From an actinobacterium acAMD-2 (lineage in GTDB: Bacteria; Actinomycetota; Actinomycetes; UBA12327): a DNA stretch of 64,000 nucleotides. The notes beneath the pieces were generated by a model. The model did no database searches, had not been told where the DNA came from, and saw only the letters and a program-made list of their open reading frames with translations. The stretch is from contig JNSE01000033.1 of assembly GCA_000754455.1 (NCBI GenBank), positions 31,896 through 95,895 on the forward strand, read 5' to 3'. Both the position numbers and the translations under genes were made by a program. Positions 1 to 7,602 of this stretch are shown piece by piece (the first letter of the stretch is position 1; every line of letters begins with the position of its first letter).

Positions 1-833
1 CGAAGGCCTAAAAAGACATCATCGCGGTGTGGTCCCACGAGGGACATTCCCCGCTCTAACTCGCTCTTCCGGGCACTGGCCATCGCCTCATAAAAACCCG
101 CTTTGATCGTCTCTAGCGATGTGCCCACATCATCACCCAAGAAGCTTCGATAGTCGATGGACGTTTCACCCGATTCCGGTGCCAGGTCGGTGTAAGCCGC
201 CAACACCAACGGTCGCAACTCATCAATGAGCTCCACGCGAGACTGGATGATCTGTGAACCGAAATCGCTCAACTGTTCATCCCAGACCGCGAGTGTTGAC
301 TCAAGGTTTTCTTGAGGTCGCGATGACCGTGCTGATTTCAACAGTGAGTTGCGTTGTTTTAACACGCGATCGTAATCACTACGAATACCTGCGAACCGAG
401 GCAGCCGTGCGGCTAACAACTCATCAAGAAATTTCCGTCGCTCGCCAGGTTCACCCTTCACCAACGCTAAATCTTCGGGAGCAAACAAAACAGTTCGCAG
501 TGTTCCCAACACGTCGCGAGTGCGTGTCACTGGAGCATTATTGAGTCGAGCTCGGTTGGATCCTGAAGCGGTGATTTCAAGATCAACATCAATAGATCGA
601 CCCTCACCCACCACAGTGCAGCGAACAATGGCGCGGTCCGCCCCTTCACGCACCAACGGGGCATCAGTAGCTACTCGGTGGCTCGACAAGCTGCCCACAT
701 AACGCAGGGCCTCCACCAAATTGGTCTTTCCCTGCCCGTTCAGCCCCACAAAGACGGTAATTCCAGGCTCCAACTCCACCACGGCAGCCGAATACGACCG
801 GTAATCCACCAATTCGAGGCGTTGGACAAACAC
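1..833 (-). CDS. recF: DNA replication/repair protein RecF (partial, C-terminus beyond window)
   Basis: RecF is an SMC-like ATPase that loads RecA at single-strand gaps. Reading the minus strand from a GTG at 833 gives an N-terminus of RecF type (VQRLELVDYRSYS), then a Walker A motif GLNGQGKTN near residues 29-37 and the downstream stretch LFAPEDLALVKGEPGERRKFLDELL, which is highly conserved in RecF. The frame stays open to base 1, so about 277 residues are present and the end of the protein, with Walker B, lies outside. It follows dnaN by 29 bases in the same direction, the standard dnaA-dnaN-recF order. Identification is very secure; the start codon is inferred. Confidence 0.95.
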   Translation of the reverse strand, partial: MFVQRLELVDYRSYSAAVVELEPGITVFVGLNGQGKTNLVEALRYVGSLSSHRVATDAPLVREGADRAIVRCTVVGEGRSIDVDLEITASGSNRARLNNAPVTRTRDVLGTLRTVLFAPEDLALVKGEPGERRKFLDELLAARLPRFAGIRSDYDRVLKQRNSLLKSARSSRPQENLESTLAVWDEQLSDFGSQIIQSRVELIDELRPLVLAAYTDLAPESGETSIDYRSFLGDDVGTSLETIKAGFYEAMASARKSELERGMSLVGPHRDDVFLGL

Positions 834-862
834 CGCTTACACCAAAAAACTCAGGGAAAAAA

Positions 863-1996
863 TCATCCGGCCATACGAACGGGCATCAAGAGGTAGCGGT
901 AACTGCTATCTGGTTTTGCATCAGCGTTGAGCATTCCCGTGAGCACGGCCGGCTTACTTGATGAAACAAAAGTCATCGACACGTAATCACCAACAACAGC
1001 ATTCAAACCATCGACCAAATACTGCGGGTTGAAAGCAATCAAAATTTCTTCACCAGTGACCTGGGCATCAACCGATTCACTCGCTTGAGCTTCATCACCA
1101 GTACCAGCCTCAAGAGTGAGGCCTTCACTGGAAAAAGACAATCGAATCGGTGTATTGCGTTCAGCCACTAAAGAGACACGCTTTACCGCGTCAATAAATG
1201 AAGCTTTTTCAATCTGTGCTGACGTCGCCGAGTCATCTGGAAACAAGGAGCGGTACTTCGGGAACTCACCATCAATGAGTCGCGTGGTCGTACTACGGCC
1301 AGCGCCAGAAAAACCAACCAGTGATTCCACTGCTCCATCGCGGGAGCTGAACGCCAACTCAACTTCAGTCGCTGACGTCATGGCTTTTGCGGTTTCATTA
1401 AGGGTTCGGCCCAGGATTAATGCCGTTGCTGAAATCGAGGATTGTTCAGGTTTCCACGGGATTTCACGCACTGCTAAGCGGTACCTATCGGTGGCCGCCA
1501 GAGTGAGGGTGTCACCCTCAATTTCCAATCGAATACCAGTCAGTGCAGGAAGTGTTTCATCGCGGCCAGCAGCAATGGCTACTTGACTAATCGCTGAGGT
1601 AAACGTGGGCCCATCAATAAGACCAGAAACGGTCGGCATAGTCGGAAGTGATGGGTAATCCTCGACAGGAAGAGTGAGTAACGTAAATCGTGAACTGCCA
1701 CATTCAACATTGACGCGTGGACCATCAGTGGCGATCGTGACTGGTATGTGTGGCAGTGCACGGGTGATGTCAGCTAACAAGCGGCCGGAAACCAAAACGC
1801 GACCCGGTTCTTCAACATCGGCGTTAAGAGAAATTTGAGCAGAAACTTCAAGATCAAATCCAGACAACGTTAATGATGATTGCGTTGCTTCAAGGAGAAG
1901 GCCAGCCAAAACTGGAGCGGTTGGGCGCGCTGGCAAACTGCGTGCAGCCCAAGCCACAGCATCAGCTAAGGCACTCGAATCAATCGTGAATTTCAC
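863..1996 (-). CDS. dnaN: DNA polymerase III beta sliding clamp
   Basis: The beta clamp encircles DNA and tethers the polymerase. The 377-residue product has the usual family length, the typical start MKFTIDSSALADAVAWAARSL, the internal LAATDRYRLAVRE segment, and the family C-terminus ending YRYLLMPVRMAG, which forms part of the clamp-binding pocket. It starts with GTG, preceded by an AAGGAAGGA ribosome-binding site. It lies between oriC and recF, transcribed away from the origin and presumably with recF. Nothing unusual was seen. Confidence 0.98.
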   Translation of the reverse strand: MKFTIDSSALADAVAWAARSLPARPTAPVLAGLLLEATQSSLTLSGFDLEVSAQISLNADVEEPGRVLVSGRLLADITRALPHIPVTIATDGPRVNVECGSSRFTLLTLPVEDYPSLPTMPTVSGLIDGPTFTSAISQVAIAAGRDETLPALTGIRLEIEGDTLTLAATDRYRLAVREIPWKPEQSSISATALILGRTLNETAKAMTSATEVELAFSSRDGAVESLVGFSGAGRSTTTRLIDGEFPKYRSLFPDDSATSAQIEKASFIDAVKRVSLVAERNTPIRLSFSSEGLTLEAGTGDEAQASESVDAQVTGEEILIAFNPQYLVDGLNAVVGDYVSMTFVSSSKPAVLTGMLNADAKPDSSYRYLLMPVRMAG

Positions 1997-2392
1997 GTGT
2001 GTTCCTTCCTTGCACCGCAGCGGTACATGTCGCTACCTCACCCGATGTGGCAGACAGTGACTGTGGTGATCATGCCGGATGAGTCGAAGTGGTGTGTATG
2101 GAACCTCAAGGTGGGCTCAATCCACATGTTCTGGAATTACACATTGAGTAGATAGATAAATGTCGTAGTAGTACTAGGTGGTGGGGATAATGTGGATAAC
2201 GTCCAAGTAGGCACGAATCTCACTTTTAACCTGGGGAGACACCTGAAGTTTTACTGTGGATAAACTTTAAAAATTGTGGATAACTTACGTACTCCCTGCG
2301 GGTTTTACTGTTATCCACGGGATTGTCCGGAGCTTTCACCCCAGATACACACGTTTATCCCCAGGTTGTGTATGAGGCTGGTGAAACAGATG
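1997..2392. other. oriC: Replication origin (oriC) between dnaA and dnaN
   Basis: This 396-base non-coding stretch contains a cluster of DnaA boxes close to TTATCCACA: TGTGGATAA at 2191-2199, 2255-2263 and 2275-2283, and TTATCCACG at 2311-2319. Weaker copies are near 2354 (TTTATCCCCA). The sequence at 2141-2175 is AT-rich and next to the first box, so it is the likely unwinding element. In actinobacteria oriC commonly lies between dnaA and dnaN, and genes diverge from this region in the window. The assignment rests on position and motifs. Confidence 0.9.
2166..2200 (-). promoter_or_regulatory. Candidate origin unwinding module: DnaA box, GC-rich spacer, DnaA-trio repeats
   Basis: On the minus strand, a TTATCCACA box (2199-2191) is followed by a GC-rich spacer (2186-2178) and then by CTAGTACTACTA (2177-2166). 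Its complement reads TAG-TAG-TAC-TAG, i.e. 3'-GAT-type triplets. This order matches the basal origin unwinding system described in Bacillus, in which DnaA passes from double-stranded boxes to single-stranded trios. The motifs are seen directly; function is inferred. Confidence 0.6.
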
Positions 2393-3829
2393 TTATTGCT
2401 GGGTTTGGGACTTGATTCGGTTGGTCAATTCCGATACCTGGTTAAAGACGCTGCGGCGCTCACCCATGAGGGTGCGAATCTTGCGATCTGCGTGCATCAC
2501 CGTGGTGTGGTCGCGCCCACCAAATTGTTGGCCAATCTTAGGAAGGGAGAGATCGGTCAATTCTCGACATAAGTACATAGCGATCTGACGAGCATTCACC
2601 AGAACACGGGAGCGAGAGGCCCCGCAGAGGTCGTCAATGGTGAGGCCGAAGTATTGAGCGGTTTGGGCCATGATCGTTGCCGAGGTGATTTCAGGACCCG
2701 CGCCATGGGGGAACAAGTCCTTCAACACGATTTCAGCTAGTGCCATATCGACTGGCTGACGGTTGAGGTTGGCGAACGCGGTGACTCGGATGAGCGCACC
2801 TTCAAGTTCTCGAATGTTGGTTGCCACCTTGGAGGCGATGAACTCCAGGACCTCGGGCGGAGCGGACAACTTTTCTTGCGCCTGCTTCTTTCGCAAAATC
2901 GCAATACGCGTCTCGAGGTCAGGTGCTTGAACATCGGTCATGAGGCCCCACTCGAAGCGTGAGCGCATGCGCTCTTCAAACTGCTCGAGCTGCTTGGGCG
3001 GCAAGTCACTGGTGACAACGATTTGCTTATTTGCGTTATGCAAGGTGTTAAAAGTGTGAAAGAACTCTTCCTGAGTTTGGACTTTGCCTTGCAGGAATTG
3101 CACGTCGTCGACTAAAAGCACATCAATATCGCGATAGCGCTTTTGAAAAGCTTGGGCTTTGTCGTCACGAATACTGTTAATGAAGTCGTTGGTGAATTCC
3201 TCGGAACTGACATATCGCACACGGGCTCGCGGGTTGAGGTTTCGTGTGTAGTGGCCAATGGCGTGCAACAAGTGGGTCTTACCCAAACCGGATTCACCAT
3301 AGATAAACAAGGGGTTGTAGGCCTGGGCGGGAACTTCAGCCACAGCAATGGCGGCCGCGTGAGCGAACCGATTTGACGAGCCAATAACAAAAGTGTCGAA
3401 GGTGTATTTCGGATTCAATCGCGAGGTGTCAGCACCGCGCTGTGTGGGCAACTCACTGGGGGTAGGTGCATCACGACGAGCAGCAGCTAAATCAATAACG
3501 ACGTCCTGAGCCGCGTCACTGTTGGTTCCCGATGCATTGTTATCGGTGGGAGTTTCGGTTTCTGCTTCAACAGTGACAGCCAGTCGAACTTCGTGGCCAA
3601 GAGCCTGCGACAGTGCGTTCACCACAACATCACGCAACTTGGTTTCGAGGACTTCTTTGGTCAACTCGTTCGGTGCAGCCAACAGGACGGTGTCACCGAC
3701 CACCGCAATCGCGTGGGTCAGATCGAGAAACGCATGCTGGTGACGAGGCAGATCGGCGTCGGCAACACTGGTCAGAACTTGCGACCAAATGTTGTCCAGG
3801 TCCACGCTTTGATCAACAGACTCGGTCAC
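2393..3829 (-). CDS. dnaA: Chromosomal replication initiator DnaA
   Basis: DnaA binds oriC boxes, oligomerises with ATP and opens the origin. Seen in order: N-terminal domain I (LDNIWSQVL), a variable low-complexity linker (about residues 90-135), the start of the AAA+ domain at NPKYTFDTFVIGSSNRFAHA, Walker A GESGLGKTHL near 178-187, Walker B DVLLVDDVQFL near 237-247, and the C-terminal DNA-binding signature FGGRDHTTVMHADRKI. I chose GTG at 3829, with AGGAAAG and TAGGA upstream, giving 478 residues; a TTG at 3847 in the same frame would add six. Transcribed toward oriC. Confidence 0.97.
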   Translation of the reverse strand: MTESVDQSVDLDNIWSQVLTSVADADLPRHQHAFLDLTHAIAVVGDTVLLAAPNELTKEVLETKLRDVVVNALSQALGHEVRLAVTVEAETETPTDNNASGTNSDAAQDVVIDLAAARRDAPTPSELPTQRGADTSRLNPKYTFDTFVIGSSNRFAHAAAIAVAEVPAQAYNPLFIYGESGLGKTHLLHAIGHYTRNLNPRARVRYVSSEEFTNDFINSIRDDKAQAFQKRYRDIDVLLVDDVQFLQGKVQTQEEFFHTFNTLHNANKQIVVTSDLPPKQLEQFEERMRSRFEWGLMTDVQAPDLETRIAILRKKQAQEKLSAPPEVLEFIASKVATNIRELEGALIRVTAFANLNRQPVDMALAEIVLKDLFPHGAGPEITSATIMAQTAQYFGLTIDDLCGASRSRVLVNARQIAMYLCRELTDLSLPKIGQQFGGRDHTTVMHADRKIRTLMGERRSVFNQVSELTNRIKSQTQQ

Positions 3830-4247
3830 TGGTCCTACTTTCCTCAAACGGTCAAATCGGGCGATACAGGTACATCCACAAAGTTATCCACAGGCTGTGC
3901 ATGTGGAGCTGGGGATTCCCCTAAAACGGGACGCAGTAGGACCTTGAGGGCTTTCGGGGTCTACATCGCTGGTACTAGGGAAGTGCAGCAGAGGCGAAAA
4001 CCTACCCCTAGGTTGGACCGGAAGGCAAGGTTTTCCACAAGATAACCAAACGCCAGGAAATGCTGATCACCACCCCCTCGCTGACGGGGGATCACCCTCC
4101 AGTGGGTTCGTGGGTAGGTGGTCGACAGGGTCGAACCGCTGAAGATCAGGACAGACGGTGCCCCCACTGACCAGGAGCCAAGGACGGCGCGTATTCTGGA
4201 CTTTCGTAAATCGTGCTTTCGGCACGCTACTTCCCTTTGGAGCCATT
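3830..4247. promoter_or_regulatory. Divergent regulatory region between dnaA and rpmH with DnaA-box-like sites
   Basis: This 418-base region has no convincing gene. It must carry the promoters of dnaA (leftward) and of rpmH-rnpA (rightward). It holds a perfect DnaA box, TTATCCACA at 3884-3892, and near matches at 3871-3880 and 4031-4039. These sites lie upstream of dnaA, so they could be part of a bipartite origin or could serve dnaA autoregulation. I could not place the promoters with confidence. Confidence 0.6.
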
Positions 4248-4385
4248 GTGAGTAAGCGCACGTTTCAGCCGAACAACCGGCGTCGCGCCAAGACCCATGG
4301 ATTCCGTTTGCGCATGCGTACCCGCGCTGGTCGCGCCATCATCGCGAACCGCCGCGGCAAGGGTCGTTCGAAGCTCACGGCCTAG
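4248..4385 (+). CDS. rpmH: 50S ribosomal protein L34
   Basis: The 45-residue basic protein beginning SKRTFQPNNRRRAKTHGFR is unmistakable L34, a small component of the large ribosomal subunit. I placed the start at GTG 4248, six bases after a GGAG ribosome-binding site; longer readings upstream are not conserved. It is the first gene of the rightward cluster rpmH-rnpA-yidD-yidC-jag-rsmG, a near-universal arrangement next to the origin. Confidence 0.98.
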   Translation: MSKRTFQPNNRRRAKTHGFRLRMRTRAGRAIIANRRGKGRSKLTA

Positions 4386-4389
4386 TCCC

Positions 4390-4734
4390 ATGGTGGCCAC
4401 ATCACGGATGCGTCATCGCCGTGATTTTCAAGCCGCTCATCAAGGCGTTAAAGTAGCCGGCAAGTATGTGGTGTTGCACCACAAAACCCTTATAAATCAA
4501 GGGGATTCCCCAGATCCTGTTGTGGGATATGTGGTGTCAAAAAAGGTGGGAAATGCTGTGGTGCGCAATCGCGTTCAGCGTCGACTACGTCACCTCATCC
4601 ACGAAACTCAGCACCGCATTGCGCAAGGAAGCCTGCTGGTGATCCGAGTGTTACCGAGCGCAGCACAAGCCAACAGTGCAGAGTTAGGTCACGACCTTGA
4701 TCGACTCTTACAACGGCTGGAAGCTGGCAGATGA
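4390..4734 (+). CDS. rnpA: Ribonuclease P protein component
   Basis: RnpA is the protein partner of the RNase P RNA, which trims 5' ends of pre-tRNAs. From ATG 4390 the product has 114 residues. It has the expected N-terminal basic start (MRHRRDFQAAHQG), the central GYVVSKKVGNAVVRNRVQRRLRHL block containing the RNR signature helix, and a weakly conserved end. It starts five bases after rpmH stops, and its stop overlaps the ATG of yidD, so it is in an operon. Confidence 0.95.
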   Translation: MVATSRMRHRRDFQAAHQGVKVAGKYVVLHHKTLINQGDSPDPVVGYVVSKKVGNAVVRNRVQRRLRHLIHETQHRIAQGSLLVIRVLPSAAQANSAELGHDLDRLLQRLEAGR

Positions 4735-5144
4735 TGACGTTGCTCAGCAAGGTGTTGATTGCTCCCATTCGGTGGTACCAACGATGGATCTCTCCAGCGT
4801 TTGCACCGACCTGTCGGTTCTATCCCTCGTGCTCGGCCTACGCGGTCCGCGCTCTCGAGACCCACGGGCCAGTCATCGGCCTGTATTTGGCTATTCGACG
4901 GTTATTGCGGTGCCACCCCTGGACTCCTGGCGGAATTGACCAGGTCCCACCCAAGGGACAGTGGTCATCCACGCCGACACCGTATGACCCCGACGAAGAC
5001 CCGAACAGCAGCAAGCGAATTATCAGTGATGCAACGAGCATCGAGACAGTGACCCGGTCACACCACGAAAAGGCCAGCGCGACATCCTTAGCACGAGAAC
5101 TGCGCAACACTGCTTGCGCCCATCCCTTGACCCAGGGAGCTTGA
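4731..5144 (+). CDS. yidD: Membrane protein insertion efficiency factor YidD
   Basis: YidD is a small membrane-associated protein that assists YidC. The first 75 residues match the family: an amphipathic N-terminal helix (LLSKVLIAPIRWYQRWISP), the cysteine motif CRFYPSCSAYA, and HPWTPGGIDQVP. The remaining 60 residues are hydrophilic and not conserved, longer than the usual 70-100 residue protein. It begins with ATGATGA, so the first ATG overlaps the rnpA stop (4 bases), and it ends three bases before yidC. Confidence 0.93.
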   Translation: MMTLLSKVLIAPIRWYQRWISPAFAPTCRFYPSCSAYAVRALETHGPVIGLYLAIRRLLRCHPWTPGGIDQVPPKGQWSSTPTPYDPDEDPNSSKRIISDATSIETVTRSHHEKASATSLARELRNTACAHPLTQGA

Positions 5145-5147
5145 CCC

Positions 5148-6113
5148 GTGGAGTTGATCAATACCGTTTTCGGTCCGCTTGAGTGGATCGTTTCGTTTGT
5201 CTTGGTTGCGTTTCACAGTGGACTCACTGCACTAGGACTTCCTGCCGATGGCGGCGCGTCATGGACGTTGTCGATTGTCGGCCTAGTGATCTTGATTCGC
5301 ATCATTTTGATCCCACTTTTTGTTCGCCAAATTAAAGCTCAGCGTGGGTTGCAAATTTTGCAACCGAAGATGAAAGAGATTCAAAAGAAGTACAAGGACG
5401 ACCGCGAAAAGCAGTCGCAGGAAATGATGAAGCTGTACAAGGAAACGGGCACTAACCCGTTGGCTTCCTGCTTGCCAATTCTGGCGCAATCGCCGATTTT
5501 CTTTGCACTTTTCCAGGTTCTCAATGGGATTGCGACTGGCCAAGCGCGAGGCGTCTTAACTCCTGAGTTGTTGGAGTCTGCACGTAATGCTCGCGTTTTT
5601 GGCGCACCGCTTTACGCCACCTTCGCTAATGCGAACGAGTATGCAGCGCAAGGGGTCTCGGCTACGTCCGTTCGCATCGTCACCGTTATTTTGATCGTAC
5701 TCATGACGTTCACTACGTTCACCACGCAACGTCAATTGATGTTGAAGAACATGCCAACGGACAACCCGATGGCGCAACAACAAAAGATTTTGTTGTACGT
5801 CTTTCCGTTGATGTTTGCTTTCTTCGGTATTAACTTTCCGATCGGTGTGTTGATCTACTGGTTAACCACCAACTTGTGGACCATGGGTCAACAGTTTTAT
5901 GTCATTCGCAACAACCCCACACCAGGAACTCCGGCAGAAGCGGCCTACAACGAACGCCAAGCTATTAAGGCTGCACGTGGTGGTTCATTGATTCAGCGCG
6001 TGACAGGTCGAGGCCCAGTAGTCAGCAATGAACCGGTCGAGCAGATCGAAGAACCCAAGGTCGTTCGGCAACAACCCAAGCGCAAACCCAAGAGTGCCCG
6101 TAAGAAGCAATAG
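5148..6113 (+). CDS. yidC: Membrane protein insertase YidC
   Basis: YidC (Oxa1 family) inserts and folds inner-membrane proteins. The 321-residue product starts at GTG with an upstream GGGAG. It has a first membrane helix near residues 10-30 and a conserved cytoplasmic loop (IRIILIPLFVRQIKAQRGLQ then LQPKMKEIQKKYKDDREK) carrying the hydrophilic-groove arginine. The block ETGTNPLASCLPILAQSPIFFALFQVL follows, then three further membrane segments, and a basic C-terminal tail (QQPKRKPKSARKKQ) suited to ribosome contact. No large periplasmic domain is present, as in Gram-positive homologues. Confidence 0.97.
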   Translation: MELINTVFGPLEWIVSFVLVAFHSGLTALGLPADGGASWTLSIVGLVILIRIILIPLFVRQIKAQRGLQILQPKMKEIQKKYKDDREKQSQEMMKLYKETGTNPLASCLPILAQSPIFFALFQVLNGIATGQARGVLTPELLESARNARVFGAPLYATFANANEYAAQGVSATSVRIVTVILIVLMTFTTFTTQRQLMLKNMPTDNPMAQQQKILLYVFPLMFAFFGINFPIGVLIYWLTTNLWTMGQQFYVIRNNPTPGTPAEAAYNERQAIKAARGGSLIQRVTGRGPVVSNEPVEQIEEPKVVRQQPKRKPKSARKKQ

Positions 6114-6186
6114 TCGTTTTATCCCTTTTGTCCGTTTTACTGTGCGTAGCACCCGGGATCGGGGCTAAGAAAAATGAGGAGTAATC

Positions 6187-6720
6187 ATGAGTGATTCCGT
6201 CGAGACCACTGACGCTGTTGATGCTGAGGTCGCCGAGCAGGCAGAACCAAAGAACCGCCAGTCGCTGTTAGTTCAAGAAGGCGACATTGCCGCTGACTAC
6301 ATCGAAGGCCTCCTGGATATCGCTGACCTTGGTGATGATGGCGCTATTGACATGGACGTCGAAGGCGACCGAGCTGTTGTGGCCGTGACCGGCGAAGGCG
6401 TGGATGTCTTGGTGGGCGATAACGGTGAGGTCCTCAATGCCCTGCAGGAACTGACCCGCTTGGCCGTTCTGCGCGAGACCGGCGAGCGCTCCCGCTTGAT
6501 GCTGGATGTGGCCGGCTACCGCGCCCAGCGTCGCGAGGTCCTCACCGCCCTAGGAACTGAGGCCGCCGACAAGGTCAAGGCCAGCGGGGAAGCCCTCTCG
6601 CTCGAGCCAATGAACGCCTTTGAGCGCAAGGTCGTCCACGACGCTATCGCTGCCGCGGGCTTGAAGTCAGAATCTGATGGCGTGGAGCCCAATCGCTTCA
6701 TCGTCGTCCTGCCTGCTTAA
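6187..6720 (+). CDS. jag: Jag/KhpB family RNA-binding protein (KH and R3H domains)
   Basis: This 177-residue protein has an acidic N-terminus (about residues 1-25). A KH-II domain follows, seen as LLVGDNGEVLNALQELTRLAVLRE-type sequence in the middle, and the C-terminal R3H domain contains MNAFERKVVHDAIA. It lacks the long Jag-N extension of Firmicutes proteins, which is normal for actinobacteria. KhpB proteins bind RNA and influence cell division and envelope synthesis in other bacteria. It starts at ATG 6187 after GAGGAGT, and its final TAA overlaps the ATG of rsmG by one base. Confidence 0.92.
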   Translation: MSDSVETTDAVDAEVAEQAEPKNRQSLLVQEGDIAADYIEGLLDIADLGDDGAIDMDVEGDRAVVAVTGEGVDVLVGDNGEVLNALQELTRLAVLRETGERSRLMLDVAGYRAQRREVLTALGTEAADKVKASGEALSLEPMNAFERKVVHDAIAAAGLKSESDGVEPNRFIVVLPA

Positions 6721-7334
6721 TGGTTTCACGGGAAACATCGGCACAAGTCGAAGCCATCTTTGGTGACCGGCTACCCCTGATTGAGCGCTATGCCCAGTGG
6801 CTGGCCGATCAAGGGGTGGTGCGTGGGCTCTTAGGTCCGCGGGAGGTCGATCGCATCTGGGATCGGCACATCATCAACAGCGCCCTGGTGAGCGAGTTCA
6901 TTCCACCAGGTGCCACAGTGGCCGACCTGGGTTCGGGTGCTGGTCTGCCAGGAATTCCGTTGGCGTTGGCTCGCCCTGACTTGTCGGTCACCCTGGTTGA
7001 GCCCCTGTTGCGTCGGATGACGTTTTTGACCGAGGTCCTGGCCGACCTGCAGTCCCTGGCCACGGAACCGTTGAAGGTCGAACTGGTGCGAGGGCGCGCC
7101 GAGGAACTGCACGGCAAGGCCACCTTTGACGTCGTCACGGCTCGAGCCCTTGCTCCCCTGGATCGTTTGGTGGGATGGGCCGCTCCCTTGTTGGGCTCTG
7201 GCGGTCAGCTCGTGGCCCTCAAGGGGAGTTCGGCTGGTGAAGAGATTGAGCAGGCAGCGTCAGCGCTCGCTAAGGCTGGCTTGTCAGCTCGGCGTGAAGC
7301 GGGCGAATCCATCACTGTCGTGATTGCTTCCTAG
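6720..7334 (+). CDS. rsmG: 16S rRNA (guanine527-N7)-methyltransferase RsmG
   Basis: RsmG methylates G527 of 16S rRNA using S-adenosylmethionine; its loss gives low-level streptomycin resistance in other bacteria. The 204-residue product has the conserved early block LGPREVDRIWDRHIINSALV, the SAM-binding motif VADLGSGAGLPGIPLAL near residues 64-80, and ARALAPLDRLVGWAAPLL. It begins MVSRETSA; those first codons contain a parS-like palindrome, a common arrangement in actinobacteria. It overlaps jag by one base and is followed by a hairpin. Confidence 0.96.
   Translation: MVSRETSAQVEAIFGDRLPLIERYAQWLADQGVVRGLLGPREVDRIWDRHIINSALVSEFIPPGATVADLGSGAGLPGIPLALARPDLSVTLVEPLLRRMTFLTEVLADLQSLATEPLKVELVRGRAEELHGKATFDVVTARALAPLDRLVGWAAPLLGSGGQLVALKGSSAGEEIEQAASALAKAGLSARREAGESITVVIAS
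6723..6736. other. parS: parS-like centromere site in the first codons of rsmG
   Basis: GTTTCACGGGAAAC differs from the consensus parS GTTTCACGTGAAAC by one base at the centre. ParB binds such sites to build the partition complex. The same sequence recurs inside parA at 7658-7671. Position beside parAB and oriC supports the call. Confidence 0.8.
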
Positions 7335-7357
7335 CAGGCAATCCGGGGATTGCCTGC
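7334..7357 (+). terminator. Hairpin directly after rsmG
   Basis: GCAGGCAATCC and GGATTGCCTGC form a perfect 11-bp stem around a two-base GG centre (in practice a four-to-six base loop), beginning at the last base of the rsmG stop codon. No T-run follows, which is common for actinobacterial terminators. It probably ends the rpmH-rsmG transcript or stabilises its 3' end. Confidence 0.65.
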
Positions 7358-7464
7358 ACGCGAGTTATCCGTGCGTGGCAAGATCAGCGCAAGAGAAGTT
7401 TTCACGGCATGGGTGAGGGCACCTGGTGTGCCTGCCGAGACCAGAAAGGTGGGCGAAAAGTTTC

Positions 7465-7602
7465 GTGAGTACGGAACCAGAGTCCAAGGTCGGATGGCCA
7501 GAAAACCCTTCTATCGCAACGGATAGTGAGCCCCCACAGGCAGCATCCTTCACGTCCTCTGGACTGGGCTGGCCAGCAGAAGTGGGTGGTTCTGAGGATG
7601 AC
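7465..7602 (+). CDS. Possible 45-residue upstream reading frame coupled to parA
   Basis: A GTG at 7465 lies nine bases after AAAGGTGGG, a good ribosome-binding site, and opens a 45-codon frame (STEPESKVGWPENPSI...) ending TGA at 7600-7602. That stop overlaps the first in-frame ATG of parA in ATGACTGA. parA itself has GAGG immediately against its ATG, which is too close to work well, so translation may reach parA by coupling. The peptide has no recognisable domain. It might instead be the remains of an N-terminal ParA extension in another frame. Confidence 0.4.
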
